DNA from: Granulicella mallensis
Lineage (GTDB): Bacteria > Acidobacteriota > Terriglobia > Terriglobales > Acidobacteriaceae
Reading direction: 5' to 3'
Length of the DNA: 64,000 bases
Assembly: GCF_014203225.1 (NCBI RefSeq)
Contig: NZ_JACHIO010000023.1
Coordinates: 37,603 to 101,602 of the forward strand
Part shown: positions 26,701-34,416 of the stretch, in pieces
How positions within the stretch are numbered: position 1 is the stretch's first letter
Layout of the letters: every line of letters starts with the position of its first letter
Program-made: the position numbers and the translations under genes
Notes under the pieces: generated by a model
What the model saw: only the letters and a program-made list of their open reading frames with translations
Databases searched by the model: none
Told to the model about the DNA's origin: nothing

Positions 26701-27245
26701 ACCGCGCTCAACGTGGTGTTCTGCGAGATCGTAAGCGGGCCGGTATAGAGTTTAGAGCTCGCGGTCGGCGTACTGCCGTCAAGCGTGTAATAGATATTTG
26801 CGCCGGACAAGGAATCGTTGATCTTAATCTGCTGAGGACCGGTATAAGTGCCGCCCGCCGGGCTGATGCTCGGCGTCGGAGCCGTATTGAGGTTGATCGT
26901 GTAGCCCGCCGATGCAACAGCACTCGGCGACATGCCCGGCGCAACAGCGATGGCCTGGAGGAACTCGCTCTTAAAGACTGTGGTGGGCTGACTGCACTGC
27001 GGCGAAGAGGCCGTGGGTGTCGTTCCGTCCGTTGTGCAATAGAGCACCGCTCCCTGAGTCGCATCCGAGAGGGTAACGGGCGTTGACGCTGTGTACGTGC
27101 CGCCGCCAGGACTAAAGGCGGGAGTCGCGGTTTGGGTACCTGACGTAGAAGATGAACTTCCGCCGCAGCCCGCCATCGCCAGCATCTCTACCAGAACCAA
27201 GCCGACGATCAGAAACTTCCCGGCAACCTTATGCGACTTACCCAT
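23781..27245 (-). CDS. large lipoprotein with chitobiase-like, IPT/TIG and NHL domains
   Basis: The protein is 1154 aa. The ATG at 27245 is preceded by GGGTGGA and gives a signal peptide with lipobox A-M-A-G-C. Two chitobiase C-terminal-like repeats (Y-Y-T-L-D-G-S-T-P-T-A-S type) are followed by three IPT/TIG Ig-fold repeats, two of them almost identical (V-T-I-T-G-T-N-F-T-G-A-T-A-V-N-F-G-A-T-P). Then comes the same carboxypeptidase-regulatory-like/Y-L-V-A-T-G-G module and NHL propeller found in the 1331-aa lipoprotein, ending in I-G-I-G-A-P-V-I-T-P. The two large lipoproteins are therefore paralogous in their C-terminal halves but differ in their N-terminal repeats. It lies just upstream of the sigma-led operon on the same strand. 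Probable surface protein of unknown ligand. Confidence 0.78.
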   Translation of the reverse strand: MGKSHKVAGKFLIVGLVLVEMLAMAGCGGSSSSTSGTQTATPAFSPGGGTYTASTPVTLSDATQGAVLYCTTDGTTPTASSPQCSQPTTVFKSEFLQAIAVAPGMSPSAVASAGYTINLNTAPTPSISPAGGTYTGPQQIKINDSLSGANIYYTLDGSTPTASSKLYTGPLTISQNTTLSAVAIAAGYTASAINSATYTIQAQLPTPVISSISPTFASAGGAAFTLTVNGTNFVSGSTVQWSGTALATTYGSATQLTAAVPASLIASAGTANVTVAQASGVSAATTFTINNVGPTITALNPSSGAAGTSVTITGTNFTGATAVNFGATPATSFNVNSATSITAVAPAGSGTVDVKVVAPNGTSATAAADQFTYSANAPTVTGISPASGPSAGGTSVTITGTNFTGATAVNFGATPATSLTVNSATSITAVSPAGSGTVDITVVTPGGTSVTSTVDQFIFGAITLNGTVVSGTSPITGATVQLYAAGTTGYGKGSSALATIPATILTDSKGTFTLQYACPAGGAPGDQMYLVATGGDSGSGANSSLALMAGLGTCGTLPSSVTLNEVTTIASAYALSAFATVNTSGGITVGAPALATTDLSCNAASGWLSTGIETCNYTGLSSAFKAVSNLVDLGTGTALTNTPAYKVDLAGDPNILNNSTVPTTRINALADMLASCVESSGSSCGSGLFASAKPSGGTQPGDTLQAALDIAQNPGNNVATLLGLVASMTTQPYSLTSPDPGSSPLAVTGPDVPTDLTLALTFTGAGLGVGPGVTFADGSNGGSLNGAMGVDAAGNIWVGAGIFSTNTYQTSALMIAGFNALGAPLSQTPATTLSSGTPTYGGYNPEPNLNLIPDITSLAIDQSGNLWVNDGTGNVVEINTSPSLSAQKPVSVGVTQGMAIDGSGNAWFIVSGTNVGDIQANGTIGITGTTLSSYNLSYLAFDVGGGLWAAGKNPAFGGDVLQVSTLDGSISYDAFPSSSSPASYSTTLAADGGGHIYGCDGTGTKLNEIQSGSVLNTYPIATQRACGTQLVLDGQGHLFSVLNNPSTSSGVGNFNTNIDEFTTGGKLISPLANGYTGTSSTETPTLITDTNVLGNPVPGISAAIDSSGDLWVLNADSFGSNVRGNALVEYIGIGAPVITPASTALANGLLGVRP

Positions 27246-28457
27246 TCCACCCTGCATGCGACACACCTTTTCCTTCAGTCTTCCGAAACGACAAAGAAGC
27301 CTGGTCATTCTGAATTTTTCAACGATGGCGAAGAAGGCCCGAGTAAAGCTCCGCTTAAGTGACAATCGAGGACGCTATTCTCAACAGCGGCTCGCGATTA
27401 TTTTTGGATTTCTTGATTTTGCTATGCCAGGGAAGGCTGAAAGAAGGGGAAGAGTATGAGATGTCAGTCTCTTTCGTTCCAGAGGAACGCAGCAAAGCCA
27501 GACTCCCAGAGGACTCGCGAGGAGGCTCGCTTCGAATGACTAGACTTTTTAAACTCTTTCGAAGACATAGTTACATATGCCTCCACCCACACATGTTAAC
27601 GATGTATAAAAAAGCGCATACATAGGGACGATCGGTAGCAACGAAGAGATCCCAAATCTCCATCCCACACTCAACCCGTATCTCTGCCTGCCTTTGAGGT
27701 CTCAAGCCAACGCGCGATGAGGCAGCCAGCCCATGAAGAGGAAGAGAGCAAAAACTGTCGATCGACGATGGCGGCAATCTGCATCTAGTGTGGTGCATCG
27801 TTGAAGTTAATTCGTTGAAGAATGAGGATGCTGTTCACCACAGCGCGAAGCGCGTTCCCTGACGCTTCAGCGTCAGGGAGACGGAGGGAGCCGTAGCCTT
27901 CAGGCTACGGAATTCAGGTTTGGCAAAGATGTGGCCTTTAGGCCCGGGCCTTCTTTCGGCTGCGAACAAAAGGCCCAGAGCTAAAGCCCGATTCGTGGTT
28001 GCCCTTGATTCCGTGGCCTGAAGGCCACGGCTCCCTCCGCCCCGCGACGCTAAAGCGTCACGGTTTGCGCTTCGCGCTATTTTGAGCATCCTCATTCTTT
28101 TTAACAACTCACCACACTAGAACATTTTCACTATAACTTCGTCTTATCGTTCCTCTTCCATTCGCTGGTTGCGCGAGCTCCTGTTGAATCTCCCGTAAAC
28201 CTCCTGTTGCTCTGCGGTGAATTGTGATCACGTCCTGTTGAGAGCGTGTTCCCCCGTTGTCTACGTGAACAGGGGCGACTCCATCGAGGCGCTCTCCACG
28301 AATAGAACCTCGGCAATTCTCATGTCTTACGGAAGCACTCGGCAAGCCTCTCATCTTCGCGGGGCGAGTCGAGTAAACGGCTTTGGCTTGTTCTGATTGC
28401 AGTTATTCAAGCCAGGTCATTCTCCAAAACCAGAGTAGTAACCAAGGAGCAATTTCT
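27246..28457. other. long gene-free region
   Basis: About 1.2 kb separates the divergent lipoprotein gene (27245, minus) and the PstS-like gene (28458, plus). Its central part is the inverted-repeat element at 27785-28120, annotated separately. Small ORFs on both strands here have no family features. The promoters of both flanking genes must lie in this region. Confidence 0.6.
27785..28120. repeat. 336-bp nested inverted-repeat element (MITE-like, multi-hairpin)
   Basis: The ends are perfect inverted repeats: CTAGTGTGGTG (27785-27795) against CACCACACTAG (28110-28120). An inner 14-bp pair, AGAATGAGGATGCT (27819-27832), matches inversely at 28085-28098. Inside lie hairpins at 27857-27878, 27891-27910, 27933-27944, 27946-27976, 28011-28030 and 28046-28059. 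Most close with tetraloops of the form TTCA, TTTA, TAAA or TGAA. The arms are mirrored: a CGGAGGGAGCCGT-like block on the left matches ACGGCTCCCTCCG on the right. No coding capacity is seen. The structure suggests a non-autonomous mobile or REP-type composite repeat. No target-site duplication was evident. Confidence 0.75.
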
Positions 28458-30194
28458 ATGAAAGGCATTCTGAAATTTGCATTCGTCGCATGCCTGGCCG
28501 TCGTCGCAGGTTCGGCGTCCGTCAAAGCACAAACCGTTGTACTCGACGGCCTGGGCTCTTCGGGTTTGTTCCTCGAACTCGGCTTGGGCGCAAACGCCAC
28601 CACCACCGGAGGCATTAATGCTTCATGCGTGTGGAGCGAGAACACGAACACTGCCATCGCCACCGACACCAGCCTGAGCACCACAACTCCTGGCATCGAT
28701 AAAGGCAGCGCCTTTGTTGCGTGGACGAAGGGATCGGATGGTACCTGCGCTACTGCCGGAAACATCTACGCCTACGTGTCGACGGACTCCGTAGTGGGTA
28801 ACCGCTGCCTGTATAACTCGAATCTCGCAGGCGGTTCGAAGTGCTCCATCTCCTATGCCACTGCACCGACCGCTCCCGTAGGCCTGATTCTCACCGGCGG
28901 AGTCGCAAATTGCGGAACCACTGGAGAATGCGCGCTTCCCGCAAGTGTTGTGACAGCGCTCGATTCGTCCACCCAGTTGGTCAACTTCGCGGGCACCGAC
29001 ATTCGCCCGGAAGATGCCAAGTTCGCGACCACGCGCGCCCTCACCAACTGCGGTTCTGTCGTAGGAACTAGCACGCAGTATCTCGGACTCGGTTATGCCG
29101 CAGGCAGCACGATCGTCACCGGCGTCACGGGTTCGACCAGCTTCTTCAACGTACTCGACTTCACTCTTCCGACGTTCTTCGTCACCCCCGTCGGTGCCAC
29201 CCCGATCGTCGTTGCCGTCAATGACGCCAGCGGTACCGGACTCCACTCCTTCTCGAACATCACCAGCCAGGCACTCGCCAGCTTCCTGGATGGGACCAAT
29301 TCCTTCACCAATCAGGCCGCGGCTGCACCTACCGCGACGGGTTCGGCAGTAACGGTTTTCATCCGCGAACCGCTCTCCGGGACCTACAACACGATGGAGT
29401 TCAATGTTCCGAATCGGGTTGGAACCTCCGGTGGTAGCTTCGCAACTTCGCAGGATGTAGGCCTTAACCAACCTGCCAACCAGAGAAATTGCACCGTCAC
29501 CTCGCCCTGGCCTGTTCCCGCATCGACCACCTCAACTGTCCTCCATGATCCCCTGAAGTTCACCACGACCAGCACCGGCCAGCGTATCCGCGCCATCGGC
29601 ACCGGCCAGGAACTCAGCTCCGTGGTAGGAAACACCTCCAACTCGATCGGCTATGGCTTCTGGAGCGCCGCGAACTTTGCTGGCTTCTCCGCAGTCACCG
29701 CCAGCGCCAAGTACTATAACGTAGACGGTATCGATCCGTTGGCTGCAAGCGGCACGATTCCCACCACCTCAGCTCAACTGGCAAACGTCAGCCTCGCAAC
29801 GACCGCCGATGGAAAGTATCCCATCTGGTCGATGCTTCGCCTCGTAAACGTCGGCGCGACGCAAGACGCCAACGTTGCGGCTCTGTCCAAAGCAGCGCAA
29901 AGCTTTGCTACCAGCACACATCCCGACTTCGTTGCCGCGAACAATCTGCTGGTCGTTCGTTCCCACTTCACCCCTCCGGTGCAGACCCTCACTCTCTCTG
30001 ATGGCAGCGGCAGCACGGCGGCGTTCGGTACGAATGCAGCTACTGCTTGCTCCGCTACCGAAACCGGTGGCGATGTAGGCGGCGTGGTCATTGGTCTCAA
30101 GGTAAACACCTTGAGCCAGAGCCCGTTGACCGTAAGCGAGAGCAACACCTGCACTCCCTCCAACATGGCGGGACAGACAGGACATCGCCGGTAA
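28458..30194 (+). CDS. secreted PstS-like (periplasmic binding protein superfamily) protein
   Basis: The 578-aa protein has a signal peptide ending in V-K-A-Q; AAGGAG lies 8 nt before the ATG at 28458. The stretch F-S-N-I-T-S-Q-A-L-A-S-F-L-D-G followed by V-F-I-R-E-P-L-S-G-T-Y (about residues 295-311) matches the arrangement in PstS-type phosphate-binding proteins, where an 'ltn-lt-qL--if-G' segment precedes an R-x-x-S-G-T ligand loop. There is no lipobox, and no pstC, pstA or pstB gene lies nearby. The protein is nearly twice the length of PstS. An intrinsic terminator follows 40 bp downstream, so it is transcribed alone. The family assignment is by motif only; phosphate binding is unproven. 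Confidence 0.6.
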   Translation: MKGILKFAFVACLAVVAGSASVKAQTVVLDGLGSSGLFLELGLGANATTTGGINASCVWSENTNTAIATDTSLSTTTPGIDKGSAFVAWTKGSDGTCATAGNIYAYVSTDSVVGNRCLYNSNLAGGSKCSISYATAPTAPVGLILTGGVANCGTTGECALPASVVTALDSSTQLVNFAGTDIRPEDAKFATTRALTNCGSVVGTSTQYLGLGYAAGSTIVTGVTGSTSFFNVLDFTLPTFFVTPVGATPIVVAVNDASGTGLHSFSNITSQALASFLDGTNSFTNQAAAAPTATGSAVTVFIREPLSGTYNTMEFNVPNRVGTSGGSFATSQDVGLNQPANQRNCTVTSPWPVPASTTSTVLHDPLKFTTTSTGQRIRAIGTGQELSSVVGNTSNSIGYGFWSAANFAGFSAVTASAKYYNVDGIDPLAASGTIPTTSAQLANVSLATTADGKYPIWSMLRLVNVGATQDANVAALSKAAQSFATSTHPDFVAANNLLVVRSHFTPPVQTLTLSDGSGSTAAFGTNAATACSATETGGDVGGVVIGLKVNTLSQSPLTVSESNTCTPSNMAGQTGHRR

Positions 30195-30233
30195 ATTTCG
30201 GCATGCCTGGCTTCCTACTGCACGATCAAACCC

Positions 30234-30269
30234 GGCAGACCCCGCTCAGCGGGGTCTGCCAATCTTTTT
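30234..30269 (+). terminator. intrinsic terminator after the PstS-like gene
   Basis: A perfect 12-bp stem (GGCAGACCCCGC with GCGGGGTCTGCC, TCA loop) at 30234-30260 is followed by AATCTTTTT. It ends the PstS-like transcription unit. Confidence 0.9.
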
Positions 30270-30401
30270 GTAGGCGACCTTTCCGCTTCTGCTGAAAGGA
30301 ACACAATGAAAACTTCATAAAGCAACAGCCTCCGGTCTGCTCAAATGCAGTAAGGTCTTTCGATGACACTCTGCCGATCACTCGCCTCAAAGGAGCCAAG
30401 A

Positions 30402-31445
30402 ATGTTTCGCACTCGCATAGCCTTGTTCGTAGGGGTTACGTTCGCAGCCACGATTCTGACCGCGCAAACGGCAGCTCCTCCCCAGCAGCCGGCCCTGGCC
30501 ACCCCTTTCCTCGAGTCACCAACCCAGACGGCGCCTCAGTCGCTCTCCAAACAAACATCCACCTACGAGGACTGGACCACGATCGATCTCGCCAAGAGTG
30601 GCCTTCCGCTCGATTCAACCGGAAGCGTCCCCCTGAGCAAGGCAGATGTACAAGGGTGTACGCGAGAGCTGCATCGCCTGACGTGGCGCCTCAACGATCC
30701 TGTCGACCTCTACGTCATTCGGCCGCGAGGACAGCAAAAGATGCCGGTCGTCCTGTTTCTTTATGACTACACCGTCGAGGCGGCTGCTACTTTCCCGCAG
30801 GACCGCTGGTGCGATGTGGCTACGCGCAACGGATTTGCCGTAGCAGGCTTTGCGTCCGCTCTCTCCCTGGAACGGATCCGTCCTCCGCGGCCCCTGAGGG
30901 AGTGGTTCGTGAGCGAACTCCAGGAAGCGTTGGCAACCTCCACGCATGATGTACAGATGGTGCTGAACTACATGGAAACACGCGGTGACCTCGATGTGCA
31001 GCATGTGGGCCTGGTGGGGCAGGGTTCGGGAGGAGCCACGGCGATTCTCGCCGCTGCCGCCGATCCTCGCATCCGCGCGCTCGATCTGATGGACCCCTGG
31101 GGCGATTGGCCCGACTGGTTGAAGGGCTCAAAACAGATTCCAGAAAACGAGCGGGCGGACTATCTCAAACCAGAGTTTCTACAGCGGGTCTCCGGTCTCG
31201 ATCCGGTTGTCTACCTGCCTCAACTTAAGGGGAAAGCGATCCGAATCCAACAGGTCCTTTCCGACCCTGTCACACCGGACGCCGCAAAAGACAAGATCGC
31301 CAAAGCCGCTCCTGCTCCTGACGAAGTGATGCACTATCCGGACATCGCCGCGGAAGCGAAAGCATTGGGCTCAAACGGTATCGTCAAGTGGATGGGAGCG
31401 CAATTGGGTTCTGGAAATACCGTCGAGGCAGAGAGCGCGCACTGA
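30402..31445 (+). CDS. secreted alpha/beta hydrolase-fold protein
   Basis: The 347-aa protein starts at the ATG preceded by AAAGGAG and has a signal peptide ending T-A-Q-T. The nucleophile elbow G-Q-G-S-G-G places the likely catalytic serine at about residue 209. The sequence L-F-L-Y-D-Y before it is a plausible oxyanion strand. The arrangement resembles prolyl-oligopeptidase or dienelactone-hydrolase-like peptidase/esterases, but no subfamily is clear and the catalytic His could not be fixed with confidence. It stands alone between two terminator-like structures. Confidence 0.6.
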   Translation: MFRTRIALFVGVTFAATILTAQTAAPPQQPALATPFLESPTQTAPQSLSKQTSTYEDWTTIDLAKSGLPLDSTGSVPLSKADVQGCTRELHRLTWRLNDPVDLYVIRPRGQQKMPVVLFLYDYTVEAAATFPQDRWCDVATRNGFAVAGFASALSLERIRPPRPLREWFVSELQEALATSTHDVQMVLNYMETRGDLDVQHVGLVGQGSGGATAILAAAADPRIRALDLMDPWGDWPDWLKGSKQIPENERADYLKPEFLQRVSGLDPVVYLPQLKGKAIRIQQVLSDPVTPDAAKDKIAKAAPAPDEVMHYPDIAAEAKALGSNGIVKWMGAQLGSGNTVEAESAH

Positions 31446-31574
31446 GAAAAATCTCTGTAACTTCGTGCATCTCGGCATGCCTTGCTCCTGGCACTACAGT
31501 TGTCGATCGGAGAGGATCGAACGATCATGCCTCCGATGGAACTCCACACGAACGATGCTGAATCTTGATTAAAC

Positions 31575-31616
31575 ACATAGCCTCTGGAAGCCGGAAGACG
31601 GCCCCAGAGGCTATGT
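31575..31616. terminator. long inverted repeat between convergent genes
   Basis: A 13-bp perfect stem (ACATAGCCTCTGG with CCAGAGGCTATGT) encloses a 16-nt loop. It lies between the convergent hydrolase and YVTN genes and could act as a bidirectional terminator. There is no strong T-run. Confidence 0.5.
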
Positions 31617-31695
31617 ACTGCAACATGCTTCCGGCTGGTTTTGGAAGAAGGTGTTCCACCTAGAGTGGTGTAACTGCTTCCACAATGAGTCCGGA

Positions 31696-32688
31696 TTACT
31701 TCTCTGTCAGGACAGTCACGCCGTTTTCGCCTGACGTGTAGACCAACTGGGTAGTCGGATTTACAGCAACAAACTGCGCCTGAATGTTGGACACCGTGGC
31801 CTTGAGCGTATTGCTGGAACCGTCGATCACCGCAAGCTGGTTAGACGAGGGGCTCGCAACAAAAGCCAGGTTTGTGAACGAATCCACATCCACGCCCACT
31901 GGAAATGCCCCCACCGAAACATTTGCAACAGCGTGGCCAAGCGGACCGAATACACCGGTCAAAGACGGGCCGTCGAACTCCTGGTCCGTTACAAACACAT
32001 TTCCAGTAAGCACGTTCACCGCCGCACCAACTGTCGTGCTTCCGAAGGTGATTGTCTTCGAAATCTGCTTATTCGAAGCGTTTACAACGGCGGTCTGGTT
32101 GGTGCCGTAGGGAACGTAGAGCAGATTCAGAATCGGATTCAGGGCGATCGCACTGGGCGAGTTGCTGCCGAGGCTGATCGTGTCGACAACCGTGGCTTTC
32201 CGGCCATTGATAATGTCGATCACATTATCGTTCGCATTGGCTACATACACCAGCCCGTCCAGCGGATTCACAACGATGCCAGTCAGGCCGTCACCACCGG
32301 TCGTGGTGACCGGAATGGTCGTCACAACACTGTCCTTATTGCCGTCGATCACCGTCACGGTGCAGGCAATCGGCGTAACCAGGTTGTTGCAACCAGCTAC
32401 GTAGATCCGGTTGGACAGATAGTCGACTGCGGGGAACAACGATCCTGCGGGGAGCGGGATGTTTGCGGTAACCGTGTTGGAGGCTCCGTCGATAACTGCA
32501 AGATTGAAGATGGTGTCGGTTACGTCCGGAGCCACCACATAAACACTGTTCCGCACCGGATCAACGGCGATGCCGTTCGTCGCGGCCGGGAAAGGGATGA
32601 CAGTCGAGATCGTTTGAGCGCCTGCTACCACCGAGGTAGTTGCGGCAACAGCAGCCAAGGCCATAAGTCTGCATACGTGATTCAGCAT
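31696..32688 (-). CDS. secreted YVTN-type beta-propeller protein
   Basis: The 330-aa protein has a signal peptide ending in A-G-A-Q, with AAAGGAG before the ATG. It consists of repeated blades of about 42 aa with the pattern V-(Y/F)-V-x-x... I-D-G...N-x-V-x-x-T-I-P and N-x-x-Y-V-(A/P). This is the YVTN/surface-layer-like seven-bladed propeller. Such proteins are usually exported with unknown ligands. It stands alone. Confidence 0.8.
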   Translation of the reverse strand: MLNHVCRLMALAAVAATTSVVAGAQTISTVIPFPAATNGIAVDPVRNSVYVVAPDVTDTIFNLAVIDGASNTVTANIPLPAGSLFPAVDYLSNRIYVAGCNNLVTPIACTVTVIDGNKDSVVTTIPVTTTGGDGLTGIVVNPLDGLVYVANANDNVIDIINGRKATVVDTISLGSNSPSAIALNPILNLLYVPYGTNQTAVVNASNKQISKTITFGSTTVGAAVNVLTGNVFVTDQEFDGPSLTGVFGPLGHAVANVSVGAFPVGVDVDSFTNLAFVASPSSNQLAVIDGSSNTLKATVSNIQAQFVAVNPTTQLVYTSGENGVTVLTEK

Positions 32689-33135
32689 GGAATCTCCTTT
32701 GTTTTGTTGAGTTGAATGGATGACATCTGGTCCGATCGTTATAGCCTGCTGAGAATCTCGAAGAGATCCTTGGGAAACCTTCTCAAACGTGGCCTATATC
32801 TGTACGTACATCCCAGCAGCACAGCAACCCGCGACGCCATACGCCAATCATGCGTTGAGCGTTTAACGCTGTTGCGGATCTACTGGTATTGACCTCTGGA
32901 CACACCTCCTCTCAACGCAGCGGCTATTAAGTGTCGGTAAATCCGTTGACGAGAAAGCAGCCGAACAGGGCACAGGAGAAGGCTCTTGCGTAGATCACAG
33001 TTTTGAGCATGAAAAAGCCTCTCGGTCGAGAGGCTTTGATTTTCCGCACGCGTTCGCTTGCAGCGCAGCCGATCTTTTTCCGATGAGTCCACCCATCCGG
33101 CTAAGGGGCAGCTTCTTAGGCGGACCAGGCACTCA
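32689..33135. other. gene-free region with a terminator
   Basis: These 447 bp separate the YVTN propeller and the cupin gene. The only feature seen is the repeated minus-strand terminator at 33001-33040. Small ORFs here look spurious. Confidence 0.5.
33001..33040 (-). terminator. minus-strand intrinsic terminator, copy 1 of a 40-bp repeat
   Basis: An 11-bp stem (AAAGCCTCTCG with CGAGAGGCTTT, 33014-33037) is followed on the minus strand by a T-run. It lies downstream of the cupin gene. The same 40 bases recur exactly at 42960-42999. Confidence 0.85.
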
Positions 33136-33606
33136 TCAAGTGTGCTTTGCCATCATCTTGATGAAGTAGAACGTCATACGCGTCTCGCCCGTATTCTTCA
33201 CGCCGTGCAGCACATTAGCTTCGGCAAACACCATGTCACCCGTCTTTACTTGCGTGGCGACGCCGTCGAGGAAAAACTCTCCAGTCCCTTCGCCCACAAT
33301 CATGATCTCTTCCTCAGGATGGCGATGCGGCGGATGGGGCTGCGCTCCCGGCTCCAGCGTCACCAACCCCGAGGCAAGCGCGGCGAGCTGCTCCGTCGGA
33401 CCGTTGAAGTGTACGTAGGCTTTTGCTCCGGGCGCGGCTCCCTCCGGCTGAATGCCTTCAGCCTTCACTACACTGCTCCGCAGCAGAGCGCCACCGGTCC
33501 TGGTGTCCACATGAGTAATCTGCTGCCCGGACTGCGCCAGCACCTCCGGAAACATAGTGGCTCCCGGCAACGCGACTGCTGAGATCAGAAATCCTCGTCT
33601 GTTCAT
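33136..33606 (-). CDS. exported cupin-domain protein (Tat-type signal)
   Basis: The 156-aa protein begins M-N-R-R-G-F-L-I, a twin-arginine-like signal followed by a hydrophobic stretch and A-Q. The conserved cupin motifs are visible: H-x-H-P-E-E-E (metal-binding histidines and glutamate) and a second motif with G-D-M-V-F-A-E-A-N-V-L-H-G. The start at 33606 is preferred over an upstream ATG at 33624 because the twin-arginine then sits at the N-terminus. Function unknown: cupins include enzymes and sugar-binding proteins. A terminator follows at 33001-33040. Confidence 0.8.
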   Translation of the reverse strand: MNRRGFLISAVALPGATMFPEVLAQSGQQITHVDTRTGGALLRSSVVKAEGIQPEGAAPGAKAYVHFNGPTEQLAALASGLVTLEPGAQPHPPHRHPEEEIMIVGEGTGEFFLDGVATQVKTGDMVFAEANVLHGVKNTGETRMTFYFIKMMAKHT

Positions 33607-33906
33607 CGTCCCTCTCCGCAGCAAGTTTATACCTCTGCACGATCCATCTTCAGTGATGACGGCAACAAGGATTTTGCTTCAAGTCGTAGTACGGCTCCCG
33701 CACCCCAGGGGGATGAGCCCACGGAGTCGGCAAGATTTTTTGCAAATTCAGGGAACCATGGAAAAACTCCCTTCGTATGAGTCTATGTAAGCAGAGATGC
33801 AATCGCTAAGCGGCAAACAACGCCAGGCGAATAACCCACTACCGAAAAGTTGAATGCTTTTATACAAGCCGTCGCTGCCCCCGTGTGCCACAAAGGAGAT
33901 CTACCT

Positions 33907-34008
33907 ATGTACTTAGCTATCACGACAATCGTCCTCGCCCTCACCGTGTTCATTCCGTCCTTCATCGGACTTCGCGCAAGCAGCAATGCCAACTGGCGCT
34001 CGCTGTAA
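33907..34008 (+). CDS. 33-aa membrane microprotein, first of a tandem pair
   Basis: This short gene has AAAGGAG upstream. The product starts M-Y-L-A and has one hydrophobic helix over residues 3-22, with L-A-L-T-V-F-I-P-S-F-I-G-L-R at its core, then a polar tail. It is clearly paralogous to the next gene: both have A-L-T-V-(F/L)-I-P-S-(F/L)-I-G-L-R and a tail with N-(A/S)-(N/D)-W. Below 40 codons, it escapes normal annotation. Function unknown. Confidence 0.65.
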   Translation: MYLAITTIVLALTVFIPSFIGLRASSNANWRSL

Positions 34009-34064
34009 TCGCAAACGGAACACAACAACAAAATCCAACCCTTCACCCCATAAGGAGATTCACC

Positions 34065-34169
34065 ATGTACTTCGCTACTGAAGTTGCCGTTCTTGCTCTT
34101 ACCGTTCTCATCCCTTCACTCATCGGCCTGCGCGACCGTACCAACTCGGACTGGCACAACAACAACTAA
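34065..34169 (+). CDS. 34-aa membrane microprotein, second of a tandem pair
   Basis: AAGGAG lies 8 nt before the ATG. The product, starting M-Y-F-A, has one transmembrane helix and the same A-L-T-V-L-I-P-S-L-I-G-L-R core as its neighbour 56 bp upstream. The tail is D-R-T-N-S-D-W-H followed by asparagines. Duplication with preserved core and ribosome sites argues that both are translated. A GC-rich hairpin (GGGCCGCCC / GGGTGGCCC, about 34205-34226) follows and may end the transcript. Confidence 0.65.
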   Translation: MYFATEVAVLALTVLIPSLIGLRDRTNSDWHNNN

Positions 34170-34416
34170 ACAAACCAGATCAACATCCCGTAGTTTGCGC
34201 AGATGGGCCGCCCCAAGGGTGGCCCTTGATCTGTCCGGCCCCTCAAACGGGATTCTCACCGCCAACCGTTATAGACAAGAAACCGGCGCCCCTCGAAGAA
34301 TCCGAATCGCGGAAGCGATCATCTCGTGATCGACGCAGATCAGTTACTCGCCTTGCGTCTTTTCAAAATACGCTCGCATGATTTCGCCAATCTCATCGTA
34401 CTTCCGCAAACATCTA

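Noticed and set aside
31660..31670. CTAGAGTGGTG, one base different from the end of the 336-bp element
   Set aside because: No inverted partner or hairpin cluster is near; probably chance.
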